NCBI GenBank assembly: GCA_017997825.1
Contig: JAGOEH010000086.1
Span: 1-12,730, forward strand
Direction of reading: 5' to 3'
DNA from: Candidatus Delongbacteria bacterium
GTDB taxonomy: Bacteria > JAGOEH01
DNA length: 12,730 nt
In this document: positions 7,235 to 12,730 of the stretch, one piece after another
Layout of the letters: each line of letters starts with the position of its first letter
Numbering within the stretch: position 1 is the stretch's first letter
The notes under the pieces: model-generated
Told to the model about the DNA's origin: nothing
Database searches by the model: none
The model's input: the letters and a program-made list of their open reading frames with translations, nothing else
Program-made: the position numbers and the translations under genes

Positions 7235-7921
7235 ATGACGTTGAGCAGGGCTGAATTTTGTCGTCTGGTGATTTTACCGTTACTGGGGATACTGGTTTTG
7301 TCGGCGGGATTCCATTATTATAATTGGGATATTGCGATGGCGGAGTACTTTTATTCTCCGTCTTCCGGATGGTATTTAAAGGATGCCCATCCCTGGGATT
7401 GGCTTTACGATTATGGCACCTGGCCGGGATTTTTGGTTACGGGAACGGCGCTGGTGATCGGTATCGGTGGATTTTTTGTGCCGGAATGGCGGAAATGGCG
7501 GAGAGAGTGCGGGGTTATTCTATTGACCTTGATCATCGGTTCGGGATTGATTGTCAATAGCGGACTGAAGCAGCACTGGGGGCGACCCAGGCCGCGCCAG
7601 ATCATCCGATTTGGAGGGAACGCCGAGTTTATGCCGCTGGGAGTACCAGGCAATCCGGGGGGAGGCAATTCATTTCCCTCAGGTCATGCCTCGATGGCCT
7701 TCTATTGGATGAGCCTTTATTTTGTTTGGCGGCATCACAAGCCTCCAACTGCCCTGATATTTTTAGCGGTCGGGTTTGTCTATGGACTGGTGATGGGGAT
7801 GGCACGCATGCTTCAGGGCGGTCATTTCGCCAGTGATGTACTATGGGCCGGCGTCATTATGTATTTTACTCCATTGTGTCTTAGCCTGTGGCTGATTCGG
7901 AGACCGGTCCATGACGCTTAA
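7235..7921 (+). CDS. PAP2-family membrane phosphatase (lipid phosphatase)
   Basis: This 228-residue integral membrane protein has all three PAP2 phosphatase motifs: KQHWGRPRP (Lys112, Arg119-Pro120), PSGH (148-151) and RMLQGGHFASD (Arg181, His187, Asp191). His151 and His187 are the expected proton donor and phosphohistidine nucleophile. The third motif begins AR rather than the classic SR, a common variation. Hydrophobic helices lie around residues 8-26, 63-82, 92-108, 152-165 and 173-184, with another near 195-215. The GHFxSD form resembles the lipid A 1-phosphatase and undecaprenyl-diphosphate phosphatase branches, so a phospho-lipid substrate in the inner membrane is likely, but which one cannot be told. 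ATG 7235 is chosen for AAGG at 7225-7228; TTG 7220 and ATG 7229 are alternatives. Its last 11 nt overlap rsmB. Confidence 0.88.
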   Translation: MTLSRAEFCRLVILPLLGILVLSAGFHYYNWDIAMAEYFYSPSSGWYLKDAHPWDWLYDYGTWPGFLVTGTALVIGIGGFFVPEWRKWRRECGVILLTLIIGSGLIVNSGLKQHWGRPRPRQIIRFGGNAEFMPLGVPGNPGGGNSFPSGHASMAFYWMSLYFVWRHHKPPTALIFLAVGFVYGLVMGMARMLQGGHFASDVLWAGVIMYFTPLCLSLWLIRRPVHDA

Positions 7922-9182
7922 GCAAAAGGTCCAATTGATCCATCATCTGTTGCGTCACCGTCATCTGATCATTCAACAGCATCGTGACATCCAATCCATT
8001 TTTGAGCATTATTCTTTTTTTGATTATCTGCTGGATGATTTTGCCGAAAAACCGAAAAAATGGCCGGATTACCTCAAAGCCGTCCATTATGGCGTATGTG
8101 ACGAGATCTTCAATTATTCAGCCAATGTTGATGCTCTGACGATCAATACGGCCCTTCAACTGATCAAGAAATCCAGGTGGCCGTTTTATGTCGGTTTTTT
8201 TCAGGCGCTGTTCAGCCATCTGTCCCATAACAAGGAGCAATTGGTTCGGGATTACAGGGCCAAGGCCGGATTGGCCGGGGGCGCCGCTCATCCGGAATGG
8301 ATGGTCAAACGCTGGATCGATCGTTACGGATTAGAATCCACCCGGCAGTTGCTGGAATTCAATAACCAAAAACCATCGCTCTATCTGGTGGTCAATCCGT
8401 CCAAAATCCGGGTCACGGAATACATGAACCAGCTACAGCATCATTCGATTCACTATCTTCATCCGTTTCCCGAGATTCCGGTCATCCGGATCGACGATCC
8501 GGTCCACGTTGACCAGTTGCCGGGGTATGGATCCGGTTGGTTCTGGATCCAGGATCCGTCGGCGGTATTGGTTATCTATCTGGTCCAATGCCTTAGGCTT
8601 GATCGGATTCTGGATGTCTGTGCCGCCCCAGGGGGGAAGAGCTTTATGCTGGCCGGTCTTTTTCCGGAGGCGGACATCACGGCGTGCGATCATGCTTTAA
8701 AGAAGATTGGGCGGTTGCGTGAAAATTGCGAACGGCTGGGATTTAACCGGATCGGGATCATTCAGGCCGACGGGCTAAGCTTACCGTTCCGTCCGGCTTT
8801 TGATCTGATTCTGTTGGATGCACCCTGCAGCGGTCTGGGGGTGATCCAGCGCAAAGGGGATATCCGCTGGAGCAAACAGGAAAACCATATTATCCAATTG
8901 GCTGATCTGCAGAAACGGCTGCTGGATCAGGCCGCCGATCACCTTCGTCCCGGTGGTTATCTATTATATGCTACCTGTACCCTGGAACCCGAGGAAACGG
9001 ATTGGCAAATCCGGGATTTTCTGAATCGCCATCCTGATTTTAAATCCGTTTGCCCGCAGAATGCCGTTGAACCTTTACGACAGATGATTCGTGACGGGTT
9101 TTATTACTCGATTCCCCAGCACGATCATCTGGCCGGAGCGTTTGCCGCATTACTTCAAAAATCGTCTCAGCCTTCACCTTAA
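7911..9182 (+). CDS. rsmB: RsmB-type 16S rRNA (cytosine-C5) methyltransferase
   Basis: This 423-residue cytoplasmic enzyme of the NOL1/NOP2/Sun family transfers a methyl group from S-adenosylmethionine to C5 of a cytosine in rRNA. Residues 1-130 form a NusB-like helical domain, as in RsmB. The catalytic domain shows ILDVCAAPGGKS (SAM loop, about 233-244), an acidic Asp260, DGLSLPF, LLDAPCSGLGVI (Cys306, motif IV) and YATCTLEPEE (Cys356, motif VI, the attacking cysteine). The 50-residue distance between the two cysteines matches my recollection of E. coli RsmB. The NusB-like N-terminus favours RsmB (C967) over RsmF or other m5C enzymes. The ATG at 7911 lies within the end of the PAP2 gene, so translation is probably coupled. 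In many bacteria rsmB sits beside fmt and def; that is not the case here. Confidence 0.9.
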   Translation: MTLKQKVQLIHHLLRHRHLIIQQHRDIQSIFEHYSFFDYLLDDFAEKPKKWPDYLKAVHYGVCDEIFNYSANVDALTINTALQLIKKSRWPFYVGFFQALFSHLSHNKEQLVRDYRAKAGLAGGAAHPEWMVKRWIDRYGLESTRQLLEFNNQKPSLYLVVNPSKIRVTEYMNQLQHHSIHYLHPFPEIPVIRIDDPVHVDQLPGYGSGWFWIQDPSAVLVIYLVQCLRLDRILDVCAAPGGKSFMLAGLFPEADITACDHALKKIGRLRENCERLGFNRIGIIQADGLSLPFRPAFDLILLDAPCSGLGVIQRKGDIRWSKQENHIIQLADLQKRLLDQAADHLRPGGYLLYATCTLEPEETDWQIRDFLNRHPDFKSVCPQNAVEPLRQMIRDGFYYSIPQHDHLAGAFAALLQKSSQPSP

Positions 9183-9189
9183 AATTATA

Positions 9190-9219
9190 TTGACAATGAC
9201 CCGGCATTTATTATATTAT
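9190..9219 (+). promoter_or_regulatory. Sigma70-like promoter after rsmB
   Basis: A perfect TTGACA at 9190-9195 is followed by TATATTAT at 9212-9219. The -10 can be placed as TATATT (16-nt spacer) or TATTAT (18-nt spacer). It begins 8 nt after the rsmB stop. The predicted start near 9226 leaves a leader of about 175 nt before the next gene, holding a small hairpin AATGGC/GCCATT (9228-9246). I see no recognised riboswitch in the leader. Confidence 0.65.
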
Positions 9220-9364
9220 CCCCTGAAAATGGCCCGTTGAGCCATTCCGAAACTTCCGGGACCGGATTGACGATTCCTGCGATGCATGATGAGTTTTTAG
9301 CCTCCGGCATCGATTATCTTTCTCACCATTACCGACCTGTTTAACCCGATCAGGATGAATTACC

Positions 9365-9439
9365 ATGATGCGATTTTATCTTTATTTTGATATAGTGAAC
9401 GATGATCTTTCCGGAAGGCTGTGGCGTGTTTGTCGATGA
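9365..9439 (+). other. Short open frame overlapping the LplA-like gene: leader ORF or displaced 5' end
   Basis: A 24-codon frame opens with ATGATG at 9365, has AGGA at 9352-9355 as ribosome site, and reads MMRFYLYFDIVNDD before running out of frame past the start of the next gene and stopping at 9437-9439. The following gene starts at 9402 without a visible ribosome site. Removing one base near 9407 would join the two frames into ...NDD-FPEGCGVFVDD. It may therefore be the true N-terminus separated by a frameshift, or a coupling leader. Confidence 0.4.
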
Positions 9440-10064
9440 TTTTTTGCTGGATGAGATCCAGCCGTCCGATGATATGATCTATAATATCTGGGAACCTCGT
9501 ACCACAACACTGGTTCTGGGATTCCACAATCGCCCTCACCGCAGTGTATACACCGATCGGATTCTGATGGACCGAATCATGGTCAATCGCCGGCTGGGAG
9601 GCGGCGAACCCTTTTTATTTCAGCCGGGAACCATAGTTTTGAGTTGTGTTAAATGGGCTTACGAAAATGAATTTCCCAAGGAAACCTATTTTTTTTTCAA
9701 TAACCTGATCAAAAAGTGTCTGGAATTTAATGGTATCGATTCGATCGAGTATCGGAACATCAATGAATTGGCCATCAAGGGACGCCTGATCATGACATCA
9801 TGCCTGCACTCCATGGGTGATATGATCATGTTCCAGGCTGTTGTCTTCAATAATCTGGAATTGAATGAAAAATTCCTCTACCTGAATATCGATGAAAATC
9901 CTTTATATCCGGTCGATTTGAGTCATTATAGCTCACTGAACCGGGAAGGATTTCATTTTACGGCGGATTCACTGATCAATTCCCTTGACTATTATCTGAA
10001 AAACTTTGAACTATTTGTAACAGATGATGGATTGACTTCGATAACCGAGGATCAAGAGAAATGA
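9402..10064 (+). CDS. Lipoate-protein ligase A-like protein lacking the catalytic lysine
   Basis: This protein of 220 residues resembles the lipoate-protein ligase/biotin ligase fold (LplA/LipB/BPL). The order of elements fits: FLLDE helix (14-18), MIYNIWEPRTTTLVLGFHNRP (about 25-45), VNRRLGGGEPFLFQPGTIVLS (61-81, the RRxxGGG substrate loop), and NELAIKGRLIMTSC (121-134), which corresponds to the 'D..v.GrKisGsa' segment. In that segment the lysine that contacts lipoyl-AMP is Leu129 and the following Gly-Ser-Ala is absent. Ligase activity as in LplA is therefore doubtful; a transferase, a binding protein or a decayed enzyme is possible. ATG 9402 follows stop codons in frame and lacks a ribosome site, while an out-of-frame short ORF with one lies just upstream, hinting at a frameshift. 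A GH13 enzyme follows after 14 nt. Family call is moderate. Confidence 0.65.
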   Translation: MIFPEGCGVFVDDFLLDEIQPSDDMIYNIWEPRTTTLVLGFHNRPHRSVYTDRILMDRIMVNRRLGGGEPFLFQPGTIVLSCVKWAYENEFPKETYFFFNNLIKKCLEFNGIDSIEYRNINELAIKGRLIMTSCLHSMGDMIMFQAVVFNNLELNEKFLYLNIDENPLYPVDLSHYSSLNREGFHFTADSLINSLDYYLKNFELFVTDDGLTSITEDQEK

Positions 10065-10078
10065 AACGAGGGGGATGA

Positions 10079-11404
10079 ATGGCTGTATCGACTCCTTTGA
10101 AATATCGTGAATGGATGATTTATGAGGTTTTCATACGCAATCACTTTCCAAAGGGAACCATCAAGTCTCTGATCGATGACATTCCCCGGATCAAGCAACT
10201 GGGGATGAATGTGGTTTGGCTGATGCCTTTTTATCCGATCGGCCGCAAGGATCGAAAGGGATGTTTGGGATCGCCTTATGCCATTATGGATTATCGGCAG
10301 GTTGATCCTGAGCTGGGCACTCTGGAGGATTTCCGGCAATTATCGGAGACGGTTCATGCCAACGGGATGAAGCTGATGATCGATATTGTGTTTCATCATG
10401 TTTCCCCGGATTCACGGATTGCCACGGATCATCCGGAATGGATCCGCCGGGATACTGAAGGGCATTTTCTTCGCAAGGTTCCCGATTGGAGTGATATTGT
10501 CGATCTGGACTATGCCCAGCCGGAATTGTGGGATTATTTGATCGAAAGCCTGATGTTCTGGCTGGAGGCCGGCACCGACGGGTTCCGTTGCGATGTAGCC
10601 CCACTGGTGCCGCTGGATTTCTGGCTCAAGGCCCGCCGGACTATTGATTCGATCCGCCCGGATTGCATCTGGATGGCTGAATCGGTCGAACCCCATTTTA
10701 TCCGGCATCTCCGCAATCAAGGGTATGACTGTTCCAGTGACGGTGAACTTTATCAAGCCTTTGATATCTGTTATGATTATGATAGTTATGGTCTTTATGC
10801 CAAAGCCGTTCTTCATCCCGAAAAGCTTCCGGCCTGGATCGATACCGTTACTCAGCAAGCCAATATCTATCCCCGGAATTATATCAAATTGCGGTTTCTG
10901 GAAAATCATGATCAGAAACGGGCTGCCGATCTGATTTCCAATCCGATCACCCGTTTGAACTGGACCGCGCTCCAGCTTTTTCTGCCCGGAACCGGCCTGA
11001 TCTACTGCGGTCAAGAGTATCAGCTCACCCATCAGCCCTCCCATTTTGATTCTGATCCGATTGTTCCATCCGAATCGGAACTTTCTGACGAGATGATTCG
11101 TATCATTCAAACGATGGCGGAGATCAAACCCAGGGTTTCTCACGGCGTTTTCGAATTGGCCCTGGATGAGAAAACCATGATCGTTAAAGCCTATTATCGG
11201 ATCAAAGACCAAATGATTATCGGATTATTCAATCTGCTCCGGGCCAGAGGGAATCTCTTTCTGCCTGAGATTCCGGCCAAACAGGGAATCAATCTGCTGA
11301 CTGGTAGTCCGGTCCATATCCTGAATCATAATCTTACGATTGATGATAAACCTATGGTGTTGGCTTTTTCCGTTAAAACCCGGAGTGAAGGAGTGAAGGT
11401 ATGA
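10079..11404 (+). CDS. GH13 alpha-amylase-family glycoside hydrolase, cytoplasmic
   Basis: This 441-residue enzyme with a (beta/alpha)8 barrel acts on alpha-glucosidic bonds. All four GH13 regions are visible: DIVFHHVS (102-109), GFRCDVA (168-174, nucleophile Asp172), WMAESVE (198-204, general acid Glu201) and LENHD (274-278, transition-state Asp278). Region I has His106 where most members have Asn. The YEVFIRNHFPKGTIKSLI start and SPYAIMDYRQVDPELGTLEDF loop are usual for the family. There is no signal peptide, so it should act on internal glycogen, maltodextrin or trehalose-type substrates; the exact specificity cannot be read. A short C-terminal beta domain (about 345-441) ends the chain. 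GAGGGGG at 10068-10074 supports ATG 10079. The stop overlaps the sppA start by 4 nt (ATGA). Confidence 0.88.
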   Translation: MAVSTPLKYREWMIYEVFIRNHFPKGTIKSLIDDIPRIKQLGMNVVWLMPFYPIGRKDRKGCLGSPYAIMDYRQVDPELGTLEDFRQLSETVHANGMKLMIDIVFHHVSPDSRIATDHPEWIRRDTEGHFLRKVPDWSDIVDLDYAQPELWDYLIESLMFWLEAGTDGFRCDVAPLVPLDFWLKARRTIDSIRPDCIWMAESVEPHFIRHLRNQGYDCSSDGELYQAFDICYDYDSYGLYAKAVLHPEKLPAWIDTVTQQANIYPRNYIKLRFLENHDQKRAADLISNPITRLNWTALQLFLPGTGLIYCGQEYQLTHQPSHFDSDPIVPSESELSDEMIRIIQTMAEIKPRVSHGVFELALDEKTMIVKAYYRIKDQMIIGLFNLLRARGNLFLPEIPAKQGINLLTGSPVHILNHNLTIDDKPMVLAFSVKTRSEGVKV

Positions 11405-12730
11405 AAAAGTTTTTCAAAGTGTTTTTTATCACGGTTGGCGTACTGGCTACCCTGTTGTTTGTTTTGTTCATCGTGTTGATCATGAATTTGGGAACATGGC
11501 TTCAGGATAAACCGGTCACCCTCAGCTCCAATCAGTATCTGAAAATCGATTTGAGTAAATCGATTCCGGAGATGCCGGTCGAGGAGATGGATCGGCTGAT
11601 CAGCAAGAGCAAGTATAATTTTTACCAGTGTATTCAAGCCATCGATCATGCCGGTAAAAATGATAAAATCATCGGGATCTATCTTAGACTCTCTTCTTCT
11701 TCACTGGGGTGGGCCCAGACCGAAGAACTGACTCGGGCTTTAAAAGAATTCAAGACTCATCAGAAACCGGTCTATGTTTATTTTGAATATGTTTCCGATA
11801 AGGAATACATGCTGGCCAGCGTGGCCGATAAGGTTTACTGCTCGCCGCAGGCATTGGTTTTTCTTGATGGGTTGAACGCCCAACTGACATTTTTTAAGGA
11901 TATGTTCAAAAAAGTCGGAATCGAATTCCAGACCATTCGCCATGGCAAATACAAAAGTGCCGTTGAACCCTTTGTTCAGAATACTATTTCCGAAGAAAAC
12001 CGCCGGATGATCACCGAAATGCTGATGTCGATTTCCCGGGACTGCAAATCCGTCATCCAGTCCAATCGACCCTTGGAAAACCTGGAATCGATCGTGGCTG
12101 AGGGGCCTTATTTGCTGGTGGATGAAATCCGGAAACTGAATCTGGTCGATAGCGTGGTCTTGGAAGAGGATATCTATCAGGTAATCGGGATTGACAAGAA
12201 GGATCTGATCTCGGTCGACGAATTTATCAAGGCTCCCTCTCCGGTCAAAATCACATCGGATAAAAAGATAGCCCTGGTCCTGGCGGAAGGGGATATCATG
12301 TCGGGGAAGCGGAAAAAGAATATGATCACCGATCAGGCTCTGATTGGCGATCTGAAAAAGGCCTATGAGGATAAAAACGTGGCCGGTATCGTATTGCGCA
12401 TCAATAGTCCGGGGGGATCCGGCGGGGCTTCGGACAATATCTGGCAGTATATTGAAGCCCATAAAAATGAAAAACCCCTGGTGGTATCGATGGGGAACCT
12501 GGCGGCTTCGGGCGGATACTATATCGCGATGAACAGCCGCAAGATCTATTCCAGTCATACCACCCTGACCGGATCGATCGGTGTTTTCTTTTTAAAGCCG
12601 GTATTGACCGGTCTGATGGATAAACTGGATCTGAATACGGTCAGTATCAATACCGATCCCCATGCCGACTTTTTTGCCACCGTTGACACCCTGAAGAGCT
12701 ATGAGAAAGAAAAACTGACTCAGTATATCG
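11401..12730 (+). CDS. sppA: Signal peptide peptidase SppA, 67K type (partial, runs off window)
   Basis: The first 443 codons of a membrane-anchored serine protease (family S49) that degrades signal peptides released after protein export. An N-terminal anchor (MKKFFKVFFITVGVLATLLF) is followed by two tandem S49 domains, as in E. coli SppA. The first holds the general-base lysine in GKYKSAVEPF (Lys185). The second holds the nucleophile in NLAASGGYY (Ser370), preceded by GIVLRINSPGGS and followed by TLTGSIGVF. Splitting Lys and Ser between two halves is the hallmark of the long form; short SppA enzymes have both in one domain. The start overlaps the GH13 stop (ATGA), with GAAGGT just upstream, so it is cotranslated. 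The rest of the second domain lies beyond 12730. Confidence 0.93.
   Translation, partial: MKKFFKVFFITVGVLATLLFVLFIVLIMNLGTWLQDKPVTLSSNQYLKIDLSKSIPEMPVEEMDRLISKSKYNFYQCIQAIDHAGKNDKIIGIYLRLSSSSLGWAQTEELTRALKEFKTHQKPVYVYFEYVSDKEYMLASVADKVYCSPQALVFLDGLNAQLTFFKDMFKKVGIEFQTIRHGKYKSAVEPFVQNTISEENRRMITEMLMSISRDCKSVIQSNRPLENLESIVAEGPYLLVDEIRKLNLVDSVVLEEDIYQVIGIDKKDLISVDEFIKAPSPVKITSDKKIALVLAEGDIMSGKRKKNMITDQALIGDLKKAYEDKNVAGIVLRINSPGGSGGASDNIWQYIEAHKNEKPLVVSMGNLAASGGYYIAMNSRKIYSSHTTLTGSIGVFFLKPVLTGLMDKLDLNTVSINTDPHADFFATVDTLKSYEKEKLTQYI

Noticed and set aside
11740-12558. Minus-strand open frame of 272 codons under sppA
   Set aside because: The plus strand encodes SppA with both catalytic motifs; the antisense product has no recognisable features.
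1-12730. CRISPR arrays, tRNA or rRNA genes, insertion sequences and phage attachment sites
   Set aside because: I saw no short regularly spaced repeats, no cloverleaf or rRNA-like segments, no transposase and no flanking inverted or direct repeats anywhere in the window.

Overview
The window looks like part of a bacterial chromosome from the FCB superphylum or a neighbouring candidate phylum (Calditrichota, Marinimicrobia or KSB1-like). The best clue is a secreted protein (4941-6929) ending in a 'QNYPNPFNPST...' FlgD-Ig-like tail, the kind used as a type IX secretion sorting domain. Lipoproteins with loose lipoboxes and an OprP-like porin show a Gram-negative envelope. All recognised genes lie on the + strand. 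I ran no database search, so family names rest on motifs read by eye.

Region 1 (1-7012) reads as one phosphate-uptake operon. The tail of an unknown gene is followed by a DUF47/PhoU-like protein, a PiT phosphate transporter whose start abuts the previous stop, and an OprP/OprO-type porin. Three envelope or surface proteins follow: a lamin-tail-domain (LTD) lipoprotein, a probable lipoprotein with an SdiA-regulated (YjiK-like) beta-propeller, and a secreted protein made of four LTD units in exact 408-nt register plus the sorting tail. A strong UUCG-loop terminator closes the block. The inferred logic is surface LTD/propeller proteins, then the outer-membrane porin, then the inner-membrane PiT carrier with its DUF47 partner. 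The LTD and propeller genes are not standard phosphate genes, which makes this the best candidate for an undescribed system.

Region 2 (7146-9182) starts with a good sigma70-like promoter and holds a PAP2-family membrane phosphatase overlapping rsmB (16S rRNA m5C methyltransferase) by 11 nt.

Region 3 (9190-12730) starts with a second good promoter. It holds a lipoate-protein-ligase-like protein lacking the usual catalytic lysine and possibly frameshifted at its 5' end, a cytoplasmic GH13 alpha-amylase-family enzyme, and sppA (signal peptide peptidase, 67K type), which runs off the window. These three genes are tightly spaced or overlapping but share no obvious pathway.
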